From the NCBI GenBank assembly GCA_963716855.1, contig CAVQUV010000009.1, forward strand, positions 147,667 through 211,666: a stretch of DNA of 64,000 nt, in the 5' to 3' direction. Below the pieces are notes generated by a model that did not search any database, was not told the DNA's origin, and saw only the letters and a program-made list of their open reading frames with translations. Of the stretch, positions 35,936 through 47,709 are shown piece by piece (positions within the stretch are counted from its first letter, which is position 1; the number at the start of each line of letters is the position of its first letter). Position numbers and translations under genes: made by a program. The stretch comes from JAGVSZ01 sp963716855 (GTDB lineage Bacteria > Pseudomonadota > Gammaproteobacteria > Burkholderiales > SG8-39).

Positions 35936-35995
35936 TCCCGGCCCATTTTTGGACCTGCTGTCTATTGGACCCCGCGTCCTGGAGAACCGATTTCG

Positions 35996-36208
35996 ATGCC
36001 GACTGTCCGCGTCAAGGAAAACGAACCGTTCGAGGTCGCGCTGCGCCGCTTCAAGCGCACCGTGGAAAAGACGGGCCTGCTCACCGAGCTGCGCGCCCGC
36101 GAGTACTACGAGAAGCCCACCCAGGAGCGCAAGCGCAAGCTCGCCGCGGCGATCAAGCGGCACTACAAGCGCCTGCGCAACCAGCAGCTGCCGCCGAAGA
36201 TGTATTGA
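35996..36208 (+). CDS. rpsU: 30S ribosomal protein S21
   Basis: A 70-residue bS21, basic and helical: MPTVRVKENEPFEVALRRFK, REYYEKPTQERKRK and the C-terminal RLRNQQLPPKMY are diagnostic. It heads the macromolecular-synthesis cluster rpsU-dnaG-rpoD, here with a yqeY gene after rpsU. ATG 35996 follows a weak ribosome site. Confidence 0.97.
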   Translation: MPTVRVKENEPFEVALRRFKRTVEKTGLLTELRAREYYEKPTQERKRKLAAAIKRHYKRLRNQQLPPKMY

Positions 36209-36252
36209 GAACGCCTGACCGATTCACCGTCAGGCGGCCGTCTTAGGGGAGA

Positions 36253-36280
36253 ATGAGGGGAGGTAGCCCCTCATGTTGTT
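36253..36280 (+). terminator. hairpin between rpsU and yqeY (weak terminator or attenuator)
   Basis: ATGAGGGG (36253-36260) and CCCCTCAT (36267-36274) form an 8-bp stem with loop AGGTAG, followed by GTTGTT. A second, weaker stem (CGCCTGAC with GTCAGGCG, 36212-36236) precedes it. In other bacteria a partial terminator in this position lowers dnaG expression relative to rpsU. Confidence 0.5.
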
Positions 36281-36386
36281 AGACCATCTCAGCCGCTCTG
36301 TTGTCAGCCGTCCGCCTGCGCCGCCCGGCACTGCCCGGCGGCGCTTGTCGTTTCTGCCGGCAGGTTCGCGCTGACCGTTCCGCGAC

Positions 36387-36848
36387 ATGACCCTGAAGTC
36401 CCGCACCCTTAAATCCCGCATTCTCGACGACGTCAAGGTGGCGATGAAGGCCCGCGAGGCGCAGCGCCTCGGCGCCTTGCGCCTGCTGACCGCGGCGATC
36501 AAGCAGCGCGAGGTGGACGAGCGCATCGAGCTCGACGACGCGCAGGTGCTCGGCGTGATCGAGAAGATGATCAAGCAGCGCCGCGACTCGATCGCGCAGT
36601 ACGAGAAGGGCGGGCGCCCGGACCTCGTGGCCCAGGAGCAGTTCGAGATCGACCTGCTGTCGACCTACCTGCCGCAGCAGGCGACCGATGCGGAGATCGA
36701 CGCGATCGTGGCCGCCGCCGTCGCGGCGGTCGGCGCGAAAGGCATCGCGGACATGGGCAAGGTGATGGGGCAGGTCAAGGCGCAGCTCGCCGGGCGCGCC
36801 GACATGGGCAAGGTGTCGGCCCGCGTCAAGGCGAAGCTCGCCGGCTGA
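36387..36848 (+). CDS. GatB/YqeY domain-containing protein
   Basis: A 153-residue YqeY-type protein, related to the tRNA-interacting tail of GatB. It has LKSRILDDVKVAMKAREAQRL, LLTAAIKQREVDE, EKMIKQRRDSIAQYEKGGR and the repeated MGKVMGQVKAQL/MGKVSARVKAKLAG ending. The precise function is not established; a role in tRNA-dependent amidation is assumed by homology. Its place between rpsU and dnaG is common in proteobacteria. Confidence 0.92.
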   Translation: MTLKSRTLKSRILDDVKVAMKAREAQRLGALRLLTAAIKQREVDERIELDDAQVLGVIEKMIKQRRDSIAQYEKGGRPDLVAQEQFEIDLLSTYLPQQATDAEIDAIVAAAVAAVGAKGIADMGKVMGQVKAQLAGRADMGKVSARVKAKLAG

Positions 36849-37005
36849 AGTGCGCGCCGGCTTTGCGTCGGCACCGGAATCGCCTATAACGTCACTGAGC
36901 CCGGGATCGAAGCCGAGCCTTTGCACCGGGCTCGGCGACGGGAGCCGGAACGGTTCTTGCAAGGCTTATCGAGCGACGGGCGGGCGAACCGGACCGGCAA
37001 AGCGA

Positions 37006-38820
37006 GTGATCCCGGACTCCTTCAAGCAGGACCTCCTCAATCGCGTCGACATCGTCGACGTGATCTCGCCCCGGGTCGCGCTTAAGAAGAGCGGCGCGAA
37101 CTGGGTGGGCCTGTGCCCGTTCCACGGCGAGAAAACCCCCTCCTTCAGCGTCAGCCAAGCGAAGCAGTTCTATCACTGCTTCGGGTGCGGGGTGCACGGC
37201 AACGCAATCGGGTTCCTCATGGAGTACGCCGGGCTCGGCTACGTCGAGGCCCTGAAGGAGCTCGCGGAGTCGGTGGGCATGAAGCTGCCCGAGCTCCAGC
37301 CACGCGGCGGCCAGGCAAGACCCGAGCGCGAGGGTCCCGACCTCTACGAGCTGCTCCAGCGCGCCGCGCGCTTCTATCACGAGCAGCTGAAAGCCTCCCC
37401 GCGGGCGATCGAGTACCTCAAGGGCCGCGGGCTGAGCGGTCAGACCGCCGCGCGCTATCACCTCGGCTACGCGCCGGCCGGCTGGCAGGGTCTCGGCGCG
37501 GCATTCGAGCGCTACGACGACAAGGCGCTCGTGGAGTGCGGCCTCGTGGTCGAGAACGAAGGCAAACGCTACGACCGCTTCCGCGACCGGGTGATGTTTC
37601 CGATCCTCAACCAGCGCGGCCTCGTGATCGGCTTTGGGGGGCGCGTGATCGCGGGGGACGAAGGTCCCGCTGCGGGGGACGGGAAGGGATCCCCCGCCGG
37701 TCCGAAATACATGAACTCGCCGGAGACCCCCCTCTTCGAGAAGGGCCGCGAGCTCTACGGCCTGCCGCAGGCGCGCGACGCGATCCGCGCGGCGAACCGG
37801 GTCGTCGTCGTCGAGGGTTACATGGACGTGGTCATGCTCGCGCAGCACGGCGTGCAGAACGCGGTCGCGACGCTCGGCACGGCGACCACGCCGACGCACG
37901 TGCAGAAGCTCCTGCGCCAGGCCGATGAAATCGTCTTCTGCTTCGACGGCGACGCGGCGGGCCGGCGTGCGGCCTGGCACGCCCTCGAGGTGAGCCTCGA
38001 GACGCTCGCCGACCACAAGGCCGTGCGGTTCCTGTTCCTTCCCGCCGAGCACGATCCCGACAGCTACGTCCGCGAGTTCGGGCACGCCGCGTTCGAGGCG
38101 AAGCTCGACGAGTCCGATCCCCTGTCCGCTTACCTGCTGCGCGAGCTGAAGGGACGCGTCGATCTCGGCTCGCTCGAAGGGCGCTCGAAGCTCCTCGCCG
38201 AAGGCAAACCGCTCCTCAAGCGCCTCGCCGCGCCGGGCCTGCGCGTGCAGCTCGTGAAGGCGCTTGCCGCGGCCGCCGGGATGGAGCCGGTGGAGGCCGC
38301 CCGGCTTCTCGACGTGCGCGATGGCGTCGTGGCACGCCCGTCCGGCGACCGGCCCGCACCCGCACGCCAGGACCGCGCCCCGATGCGGGGCAACGAAGCG
38401 ACGCTCCTGCGGGCGATACTCGGCGCACCAGAACTTGCGACCGGGCTGAACGTCGAACTCGTGCGGACCGATACCGCAGAGGGGGAAGCCCTCCGGACAG
38501 TGGCGGGTTGGGTGGCCGGGCACGCGGACGCCCTGCCGCGGCCGCTGTCCACGGCATTCGAGGATCAGCCGTTCTATCCCTTGCTGGCCCGGCTGGAGGC
38601 GACCCTCCTGGAGTTCAAACTCGAGCCGGAAGACTTCCGGGCCGAGTTCGAGGGTGCGGTCCGGAACCTCGACCGTGAGGCGAAAGTTCGGGAAATCAAT
38701 GGGATGCTCGCCCGGAACGAGCGGCAAGGCCTGCCCGAGCGGCTCCGCGAGAAAGCCGGGCTCCGGGACGGGCCCGCGTCGGCCCCCGACCTTGCCGGAA
38801 GCGGGGGAACCCCCATCTAA
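37006..38820 (+). CDS. dnaG: DNA primase
   Basis: A 604-residue primase that makes RNA primers at the replication fork. The N-terminal zinc domain has CPFHGEKTPSFSVS and HCFGCGVHG. The catalytic TOPRIM domain has VVVVEGYMDVVMLAQHG and FCFDGDAAGRRAAW, and a C-terminal helicase-binding domain follows. GTG 37006 (V-IPDSFKQDLL) is chosen because homologues begin there; in-frame upstream sequence has no primase features. It ends 60 bp before rpoD. Confidence 0.95.
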   Translation: MIPDSFKQDLLNRVDIVDVISPRVALKKSGANWVGLCPFHGEKTPSFSVSQAKQFYHCFGCGVHGNAIGFLMEYAGLGYVEALKELAESVGMKLPELQPRGGQARPEREGPDLYELLQRAARFYHEQLKASPRAIEYLKGRGLSGQTAARYHLGYAPAGWQGLGAAFERYDDKALVECGLVVENEGKRYDRFRDRVMFPILNQRGLVIGFGGRVIAGDEGPAAGDGKGSPAGPKYMNSPETPLFEKGRELYGLPQARDAIRAANRVVVVEGYMDVVMLAQHGVQNAVATLGTATTPTHVQKLLRQADEIVFCFDGDAAGRRAAWHALEVSLETLADHKAVRFLFLPAEHDPDSYVREFGHAAFEAKLDESDPLSAYLLRELKGRVDLGSLEGRSKLLAEGKPLLKRLAAPGLRVQLVKALAAAAGMEPVEAARLLDVRDGVVARPSGDRPAPARQDRAPMRGNEATLLRAILGAPELATGLNVELVRTDTAEGEALRTVAGWVAGHADALPRPLSTAFEDQPFYPLLARLEATLLEFKLEPEDFRAEFEGAVRNLDREAKVREINGMLARNERQGLPERLREKAGLRDGPASAPDLAGSGGTPI

Positions 38821-38880
38821 AGTGCTAGAATCGCACCCTTTTTTCGCCCACCACCGTCGTCGTTCCAACCGGGAACCCTA

Positions 38881-41172
<2,292 letters not shown>

Positions 41173-41193
41173 GGCGGGCCCGAGGCACGGCGA

Positions 41194-41222
41194 AAACGCC
41201 CCGTCCCCGGGGCGTTTCTTTT
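41194..41222 (+). terminator. rho-independent terminator of rpoD
   Basis: AAACGCCCCG (41194-41203) and CGGGGCGTTT (41208-41217) form a 10-bp stem with a 4-base loop, followed by CTTTT. Confidence 0.85.
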
Positions 41223-41234
41223 CTCCCCTCCTCT

Positions 41235-41315
41235 CCGAGGAGGGGTGGCGCCACAGGCGCCGGGGTGGTGCAGCGACGTCCCGAGGAGGGGTGGCGGCGA
41301 AGCCGCCGGGGTGGT
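41235..41315. repeat. pair of 35-bp direct repeats with internal dyads
   Basis: CCGAGGAGGGGTGGC...GCCGGGGTGGT occurs at 41235-41269 and 41281-41315. The flanks are identical, but the central dyads differ (GGCGCC-ACA-GGCGCC in one, GGCGGC-GAA-GCCGCC in the other), so the stem is kept while its sequence changes. It looks like a dispersed hairpin repeat family. Confidence 0.6.
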
Positions 41316-41341
41316 CAAATCCGGATCGGGGCACTGTCCAG

Positions 41342-42739
41342 ATGAGCCAGTACGACTACGACCTCTTCGTCATCGGCGCCGGCTCGGGCGGCACGCGCGC
41401 GAGCCGCATCGCCGCGAGCCTCGGCGCGCGCGTCGCCGTCGCCGAGCAGCACCGCGCCGGCGGGACGTGCGTAATCCGCGGTTGCGTGCCCAAGAAGCTG
41501 CTCGTCTACGCCTCGCACTTCCACGAGGACTTCGAGGACGCCCGCGGCTACGGCTGGACGGTGGGCGAGTCGTCGTTCTCGTGGCGCACGCTGATCGCGA
41601 ACAAGAACGTCGAGATCGCGCGGCTCGAGCGCGTGTACGAGGGGCTGATCGAGAAGGCGGGCGCGACACTCCTGCGCGGCATCGCGCGCGTCGCGGGCCC
41701 GAATGCGGTCGAGCTCGACGGGAAGCGCATCACCGCGCGCTACATCCTCATCGCCACGGGCGGGTGGCCGTTCAAGCCCAACGTGCCGGGCGTCGAGCAT
41801 TGCATCACCTCGAACGAGGCGTTCGAGCTATCCGAGCAGCCGAAGCGCATCCTTGTCGTGGGTGGCGGCTATATCGCGGTGGAATTCGCGGGCATCTTTC
41901 GCGGGCTCGGCAGCGAGGTGACGCTGTCCTACCGCGGCGAGCGCATCCTGCGCGGCTTCGACGACGATGTGCGCCTCCACGTTCAGGAGGAGATGGCGAA
42001 GAAGGGCGTGCGCTTTCTGCTGCGCAGCGTCGTCTCGGGCATCGAACGAGGTCCGAACGGAACCCTGACCGTGCGCTTCGGCGAGGGCGCATCGCCCGTA
42101 CAAGTCGACGCGGTCATGTATGCCACGGGCCGACTGCCCACCACGCGCGATCTCGGGTTGCAGGAAGCGGGCGTCGAGCTCGGCGAGAACGGCGAGGTCG
42201 TCGTCGACCGGTTCTCGGCGAGCACCGTCCCGAGCATCTATGCCGTGGGCGACGTCACCGACCGCATCGCGCTCACGCCGGTCGCAATCAAGGAAGCGCA
42301 CGCAGTCGCGTTGACGCTCTTCGGCAACCAGCCGACGCCGGTCGATCACATGGACGTGCCGAGTGCCGTCTTCAGCCAGCCGCCGGTCGGTACCGTGGGC
42401 GTCACCGAGGCGGAAGCGAAAGAGCGCTTCCACGAGCTCGAGATCTACAAAGCGACCTTCCGCCCGCTCAAGCACACGCTCTCGGGGCGCGACGAGCGAA
42501 CGATGATGAAGCTCATCGTCGATCGCGGGAGCCAGCGCGTCGTCGGCGTGCACATCGTCGGCGCCGATGCGCCCGAGATCGTCCAGGGCATCGGCATCGC
42601 CGTGAAGGCGGGCCTCACCAAGGCGCAATTCGACGCGACCGTCGGCATCCACCCGACCGCGGCGGAGGAGCTCGTGACGATGCGCGACAAGTCGATCGTC
42701 GCCGGTCACGGCCGGACTGCGGCGAAGTCGTCCGCATAG
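41342..42739 (+). CDS. gor: glutathione-disulfide reductase
   Basis: A 465-residue FAD- and NADPH-dependent disulfide reductase. The FAD motif is VIGAGSGGTRASRIAA, the redox pair is in GGTCVIRGCVPKKL, the NAD(P) motif is VVGGGYIAVEFAG, and the C-terminal catalytic His-Glu is in GIHPTAAEE. The YRGERILRGFD segment after the second Rossmann motif has the arginines that select NADPH in glutathione reductase, which separates it from lipoamide dehydrogenase. ATG 41342 is used; it lies 26 bp after the repeat pair. Confidence 0.93.
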   Translation: MSQYDYDLFVIGAGSGGTRASRIAASLGARVAVAEQHRAGGTCVIRGCVPKKLLVYASHFHEDFEDARGYGWTVGESSFSWRTLIANKNVEIARLERVYEGLIEKAGATLLRGIARVAGPNAVELDGKRITARYILIATGGWPFKPNVPGVEHCITSNEAFELSEQPKRILVVGGGYIAVEFAGIFRGLGSEVTLSYRGERILRGFDDDVRLHVQEEMAKKGVRFLLRSVVSGIERGPNGTLTVRFGEGASPVQVDAVMYATGRLPTTRDLGLQEAGVELGENGEVVVDRFSASTVPSIYAVGDVTDRIALTPVAIKEAHAVALTLFGNQPTPVDHMDVPSAVFSQPPVGTVGVTEAEAKERFHELEIYKATFRPLKHTLSGRDERTMMKLIVDRGSQRVVGVHIVGADAPEIVQGIGIAVKAGLTKAQFDATVGIHPTAAEELVTMRDKSIVAGHGRTAAKSSA

Positions 42740-42832
42740 TCCGCGGCCCGGGAGGGTGAGCTCTCTCTCCTCGACACCCTGCTAGGATGTGCGCGCGACG
42801 CTAGCGGGCGAAAACCAGCGGGCGAGAACATC

Positions 42833-44368
42833 ATGGCGGATCGGGGAGCGGAGGCGGAGGGGAGGCCGCGGCAGGAGCGCGCTGCGCTCGTCGAGCTGCG
42901 GGGCGTGTCGAAGCATTTTCCCGGCGTGCAGGCGCTCGACGACGTCTCGCTCGAGATCCGTCCCGGCGAAGTGCACGTGCTGCTCGGGCAGAACGGCGCC
43001 GGCAAGTCGACGCTGATGAAGGTGCTGTACGGCGCCTATCAGCCCGACCGCGGCGAGGTGCTCGTCGAGGGCAGGCCGGTGCGCATCGCATCGCCCGCGG
43101 TCGGACGGCGCCTCGGCATCGCGGTGATCTTCCAGGAATTCTCGCTCGTTCCCTATCTCGATCTCGCGCACAACATCTTCCTGGGGCGCGAGCCGCGCGG
43201 ATCGCTGCCCGGAACGATCGATCACGCCAGGATGCACGCGGAGGCGCGCCGCCTCCTCGAGTCGCTCGGCATGGCCCTCGACACGCGCGCACCGGCCCAC
43301 ACGCTCGGGATGGCGCAGCAGCAGATGGTCGAGATCGCCAAGGCGCTGTCGCAGAACGCGCGCATCCTGGTGCTCGACGAGCCGACCGCGGCGCTCTCCG
43401 AGCGGGAGACCGAGCACCTGTTTGCGACGGTGCGCCGGCTGCGTGCCGAAGGCGTAGCGATGGTGTACATCTCGCATCGCTTGCCGGAGGTGTTCCTGCT
43501 CGGCGACCGCATCACCGTGCTGCGCGACGGCAAGCGCGTCGCCGCGCTGCTGCCGGGCGAGACCGACGCCGACCGGCTGGTGCAGCTCATGGTCGGCCGC
43601 AGCGTCGACACGGCCTATGCGCGCGAGCGGGTCGCGCAGCCCGGCGAGGCGGTGCTCGAGGTCGAGCACCTGGCCGCGGAGAATGGAGTCTCCGACATCA
43701 ACCTGAGGGTGCGCGCAGGCGAGATCGTCGGGCTCGCCGGCCTGGTGGGCGCGGGCCGCACCGAGGTGGCGCGCGCGATCTTCGGGGCCGACCGCATCAC
43801 CTCCGGCGAGGTGCGCATCCTCGGCGCCCCGGTGCGCGGCGCGCCGCATCAGATCGTGCCGAAAGGCGTGGCGCTGATCCCCGAGAACCGCAAGGCCGAG
43901 GGCCTGGCGCTGATCCGCTCGGTGCGCGACAACCTGCTGGTCGCCGCACTCAAGCGCACGTTCGGCGGCGTGCTCTTTCGTCCGCGCAAGGCGTACGCGG
44001 TGGCCGCCAACCTCATCGAGGCGCTCCGCATCGCCACGCCGAGCGTCAACCGGCTCGCGCGCTTCCTCAGCGGCGGCAACCAGCAGAAGATCGTGGTCGG
44101 CAAGTGGCTGAACGCCGGCTCACACCTGTACCTTTTCGACGAGCCGACGCGCGGCATCGACGTTGGCGCCAAGGCCGAGATCTTCGCGCTCATCGACGGA
44201 TTGGTGAAGCAGGGCGCGGGCGTGCTGATGATCTCGTCGGAGCTTGCCGAGATCGTCAAGGTGTGCGATCGCGCCTACGTCATGCGCGACAAGGGCATCG
44301 TCGGAGAATTGTCGCGCGCGGAGCTCTCCGAGGCGAGCATTCTTCGGCTCGCGATGCACCATGAGTGA
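42833..44368 (+). CDS. sugar ABC transporter ATP-binding protein (CUT2, RbsA type)
   Basis: A 511-residue tandem ATPase. The first half has Walker A LGQNGAGKST, a divergent signature LGMAQQQMVEIAKAL and Walker B ILVLDEPTAALSE. The second half has the degenerate Walker A GLVGAGRTE expected of RbsA, an intact LSGGNQQKIVVGKWL and LFDEPTRGIDVG. It energises uptake with the two permeases that follow. ATG 42833 precedes a variable, charged N-terminus. It ends in an 8-bp overlap with the first permease gene. Confidence 0.94.
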   Translation: MADRGAEAEGRPRQERAALVELRGVSKHFPGVQALDDVSLEIRPGEVHVLLGQNGAGKSTLMKVLYGAYQPDRGEVLVEGRPVRIASPAVGRRLGIAVIFQEFSLVPYLDLAHNIFLGREPRGSLPGTIDHARMHAEARRLLESLGMALDTRAPAHTLGMAQQQMVEIAKALSQNARILVLDEPTAALSERETEHLFATVRRLRAEGVAMVYISHRLPEVFLLGDRITVLRDGKRVAALLPGETDADRLVQLMVGRSVDTAYARERVAQPGEAVLEVEHLAAENGVSDINLRVRAGEIVGLAGLVGAGRTEVARAIFGADRITSGEVRILGAPVRGAPHQIVPKGVALIPENRKAEGLALIRSVRDNLLVAALKRTFGGVLFRPRKAYAVAANLIEALRIATPSVNRLARFLSGGNQQKIVVGKWLNAGSHLYLFDEPTRGIDVGAKAEIFALIDGLVKQGAGVLMISSELAEIVKVCDRAYVMRDKGIVGELSRAELSEASILRLAMHHE

Positions 44369-45317
44369 AGCGCTCGCCGCGCGCATGAGCGTCGGCACGC
44401 GCCTGGCGCGCGCGCCGGGGGTGTTCTACATCCTGGTGCTGCTCGTGCTCGTGTTCGGCATCGCCGAGCCAAGCTTCCTGGGCGCGGCGAATCTCGGCAA
44501 CATCGGCTTGCAGTCGGCGATCCTGCTGATGCTCGCGTTGCCGATGACGCTCATCATCATGACCGAGGGGCTGGATCTCTCGATGGGCGCGGTGCTGAGC
44601 CTGTGCGGCATCGTGCTGGCACTGATGCTGCTGAAAGGGTACGGGCTCCCGGTGGCGCTCGCCGCGGCGCTTGCCGTGGGCCTGGCGTTCGGCGTCGCGA
44701 ACGGTGCGCTGGTGGCATGGCTCGACCTCCCGCCGTTCGTGGTAACCCTCGGCACGATGGGCGTCGCGCAGGGTCTCGCGCTGATCGTCTCGGACGCGCA
44801 GAGCGTGGTGGGTTTCGGCGACGCCGTCGCGCGGCTCTACGGCACGCACGTCCTCGGCGTGCCGTTCCCGGTGCTGGTGGCGGTGGCGGCCTATGCGCTG
44901 ATGCACTTCCTGCTCTACCACACTCGTTTCGGCGCCTACGTGTTCGCGCTCGGCGGCAACCGCGAGGCGCTGGTGCTCGCCGGCGCGCGTGCCAACGTCT
45001 ACCTGGTTGCGGTGTACGCGCTCGGCGGCGCGATGGTCGGGCTCGCCGCGCTGCTGCTCACCGGACGCATGAACGCCGGGCATCCCACCGCCGCCATCGG
45101 CATGGAGTTCGACGCCATCGCCGCAGTGATCGTCGGCGGCACCTCCTTCGAGCGCGGCAACGGCTGGCTATTCGGCACCCTGCTCGGGGTGCTCGCGGTG
45201 GGCGTGCTCAAGAACGGTCTCAATCTGCTCGCTGTGCAGTCGGCGCTGCAGGTCGCGGCGATCGGCCTGCTGGTGATCGTCGCGCTGCTCGTCGACGGCC
45301 TGCGGAAGAAGCGCTGA
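44361..45317 (+). CDS. sugar ABC transporter permease (CUT2, RbsC type)
   Basis: A 318-residue membrane protein with about nine helices. It has MTLIIMTEGLDLSMGAVLSL, the typical permease stretch, LPPFVVTLGTMG, and GGTSFERGNGWLFGTLLGVLAV near the C-terminus, which corresponds to the ATPase-contact region of RbsC relatives. ATG 44361 overlaps the ATPase stop; its own TGA overlaps the next ATG (TGATG). Confidence 0.92.
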   Translation: MSEALAARMSVGTRLARAPGVFYILVLLVLVFGIAEPSFLGAANLGNIGLQSAILLMLALPMTLIIMTEGLDLSMGAVLSLCGIVLALMLLKGYGLPVALAAALAVGLAFGVANGALVAWLDLPPFVVTLGTMGVAQGLALIVSDAQSVVGFGDAVARLYGTHVLGVPFPVLVAVAAYALMHFLLYHTRFGAYVFALGGNREALVLAGARANVYLVAVYALGGAMVGLAALLLTGRMNAGHPTAAIGMEFDAIAAVIVGGTSFERGNGWLFGTLLGVLAVGVLKNGLNLLAVQSALQVAAIGLLVIVALLVDGLRKKR

Positions 45318-46273
45318 TGGCCGCGCTGCATCTCACCTCCGGCGTGCGCGCCGCGGCCTACCGGCTGCTGGTGGTCGCAATTCTCGGCGTGACGCTCGCC
45401 TTCGCGAGCGACGCGTTCCTCACCACCAACAACCTGCTCAACGTGCTGCGCCAGGCGAGCCTCTACTTCCTGCTCGCCTCCGGACTCACGCTGGTGATTC
45501 TCACTGCCGGGCTCGATCTCTCGGTGGGCGCGAACGTCGGCCTCTCGGCCTGCCTCGCGGCGAGCGTCATGCACGCGACCGGCTCGGCGTCGCTCGGCGC
45601 ACTCACTGGCCTGGGCGCGGGCGCGCTGGTCGGGGTGCTGAACGGCGCGCTCGTCACCGTGGTGCGCATCCCGCCATTCATCGCCACCTATGGCACGCTG
45701 TGGATGCTGCATGGCGTCACCTACTGGTACATGGGCGGGCAGACGATCCACGGCTTCCCGTCCGGCTTCCGCCAGCTCGGCAGCGGCTACTGGGCCGGAA
45801 TCCCCGTGCCGGTGTACGTGATGTTCGCATTCCTGGTCATCGGCGCGTTCTTCGCGCAGCGCACCACCTACGGGCAGGAGATCTACGCCATCGGTGCCAA
45901 TCCGACGGCGGCGCGGCTCTCCGGCATTCCGCTCGAGCGGCGCCTCCTGCTCGTGTACACACTGAGCGGCGCCATGGCCGGGCTCGCGGCGCTCGTGTTC
46001 CTGGCGCGCCTCAACTCCGCAGAAGGCGACATCGGCGAGTCGCTCACGCTCCCGGCGATCGCGGCCTGCCTGATCGGCGGCACGTCGCTCTTCGGCGGCG
46101 TCGGAACCCTCGCCGGCACCTTCATCGGTGCGCTCATCCTGACGCTGGTGCTGAACGGGATGAATCTCCTGCAGATCAACGGCAACTGGCAGCCACTGGT
46201 CACCGGAGTGATCGTGGTGCTGGCGGTGCTCGTCGACCAGCTGACTCGCCGGCGCGCCGAGCTGCGAGCCTGA
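45317..46273 (+). CDS. sugar ABC transporter permease (CUT2, RbsC type), second subunit
   Basis: Also 318 residues, a paralogue of the preceding permease: LTLVILTAGLDLSVGANVGL, IPPFIATYGTLWMLHG and GGTSLFGGVGTLAGTFIGAL match it position by position. Two different permeases suggest a heterodimeric channel rather than the RbsC homodimer. The start overlaps the upstream stop. Confidence 0.92.
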   Translation: MAALHLTSGVRAAAYRLLVVAILGVTLAFASDAFLTTNNLLNVLRQASLYFLLASGLTLVILTAGLDLSVGANVGLSACLAASVMHATGSASLGALTGLGAGALVGVLNGALVTVVRIPPFIATYGTLWMLHGVTYWYMGGQTIHGFPSGFRQLGSGYWAGIPVPVYVMFAFLVIGAFFAQRTTYGQEIYAIGANPTAARLSGIPLERRLLLVYTLSGAMAGLAALVFLARLNSAEGDIGESLTLPAIAACLIGGTSLFGGVGTLAGTFIGALILTLVLNGMNLLQINGNWQPLVTGVIVVLAVLVDQLTRRRAELRA

Positions 46274-46285
46274 GGGAGTCCGCGC

Positions 46286-47671
46286 ATGAATTCATTCGAC
46301 CGCGCCGCGCTCGGCACGCTCACCGCCGAGCTCGAAGCGCTGCTCGGCGAGCGGCTCTCTGCCAACCCCGGGATCCGCGCGCTGCACGGCCGCGACGAGT
46401 CCTACCACGCGCCGCATCCGCCCGACCTGGTGGCGTTTCCCGAGTCGACCGCCGAGGTCGCGACGATCGTTAGCGCGTGCGCGCGCCACCGCGTGCCGGT
46501 GATCCCGTTCGGCATCGGCAGCTCCCTCGAAGGGCACGTCGCGGCGCTCTACGGGGGCGTCTGCATCGACACCTCGCGCATGCACCGCGTGGTCGAAGTG
46601 AACGCCGCCGACATGGACGTGCGCGTCCAGCCCGGCATCACGCGCAAGGACCTGAACGCGCATCTGCGCGACAGCGGCCTGTTCTTCCCCATCGACCCCG
46701 GCGCCAACGCTTCGATCGGCGGCATGGCCTCGACGCGCGCCTCCGGCACCATGGCGGTGCGCTACGGGACGATGCGCGACAACGTGCTCGCACTCGAAGT
46801 GGTGCTGCCCGGGGGCGAGGTGGTGCGCACCGGCACGCGCGCGCGCAAGTCCTCCGCGGGCTACGACCTCACGCGTCTGTTCGTCGGCGCCGAGGGGACG
46901 CTCGGCGTGATCACGGAGGTGACCCTCAGGCTCTACGGCCAGCCCGAAGCGATATCGGCGGCCGTCTGCCCGTTCCCGACGATGGCGGCGGCGGTGGAGA
47001 GCGTCATCCAGACGATCCAGCTCGGCGTGCCGGTGGCGCGCATCGAGTTCCTCGACGAGATGATGCTGCGCGGCGTGAACGTCTACTCGAGCACGAGTTA
47101 CGCCGAGATGCCGACGCTCTTCTACGAGTTTCACGGCAGCGAGGCGAGCGTCGCCGAGCAGGCCGAGCGTGCCGGCGAGGTGGCGCGCGAGCACGGCGCG
47201 GCGGGATTCCAGTGGGCCGCGCGGCCCGAGGACCGTTCGAAGCTGTGGACCGCGCGCGACAACACGCTCTATGGCGCGCTCGCGCTGCGCCCCGGTGCGA
47301 AGGCGATCATCACCGATGTGTGCGTGCCGATCTCGCGGCTCGCCGAGTGCATCCTGCGCGCCAAGGCGTCGATCCAGGCGTCGGGCTTCACCGCGCCGAT
47401 CGTCGGGCACGTCGGCGACGGTAATTTCCATCTGCTCATCCTGGTGGATCCCGAGGATCGCGACGAGCTCGCGCGCGCCGCTCAGTTGAACGACACGATG
47501 GTGCGCCACGCCCAGGCGCTCGGCGGCACCTGCACCGGCGAGCACGGCATCGGCTCGGGCAAGATCGAATTCCTGCGCGCCGAGGCGGGCCTCGCGGTCG
47601 ATATCATGAAGCGCATCAAAGCGGCGCTCGATCCGCTCGGTATCATGAACCCCGGCAAGATCTTCCGATGA
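46286..47671 (+). CDS. FAD-binding oxidase (GlcD/D-lactate dehydrogenase family)
   Basis: A 461-residue flavoenzyme of the PCMH/GlcD group. The FAD-binding domain has IPFGIGSSLEGHV and DPGANASIGGMASTRASGTMAVRYG (about 138-165). The C-terminal domain has the VGHVGDGNFHLLIL motif and ends GIGSGKIEFLR...LGIMNPGKIF. Relatives oxidise D-lactate, glycolate or other 2-hydroxyacids, passing electrons to cytochrome c or quinone. It lies inside a sugar ABC operon, 12 bp after the second permease and 38 bp before the receptor, so its substrate may be what the transporter imports or a product of it. Confidence 0.9.
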   Translation: MNSFDRAALGTLTAELEALLGERLSANPGIRALHGRDESYHAPHPPDLVAFPESTAEVATIVSACARHRVPVIPFGIGSSLEGHVAALYGGVCIDTSRMHRVVEVNAADMDVRVQPGITRKDLNAHLRDSGLFFPIDPGANASIGGMASTRASGTMAVRYGTMRDNVLALEVVLPGGEVVRTGTRARKSSAGYDLTRLFVGAEGTLGVITEVTLRLYGQPEAISAAVCPFPTMAAAVESVIQTIQLGVPVARIEFLDEMMLRGVNVYSSTSYAEMPTLFYEFHGSEASVAEQAERAGEVAREHGAAGFQWAARPEDRSKLWTARDNTLYGALALRPGAKAIITDVCVPISRLAECILRAKASIQASGFTAPIVGHVGDGNFHLLILVDPEDRDELARAAQLNDTMVRHAQALGGTCTGEHGIGSGKIEFLRAEAGLAVDIMKRIKAALDPLGIMNPGKIFR

Positions 47672-47709
47672 CTGCCGGACCACCGTTTTCACCCAAAGGA
47701 GGAGACAAC

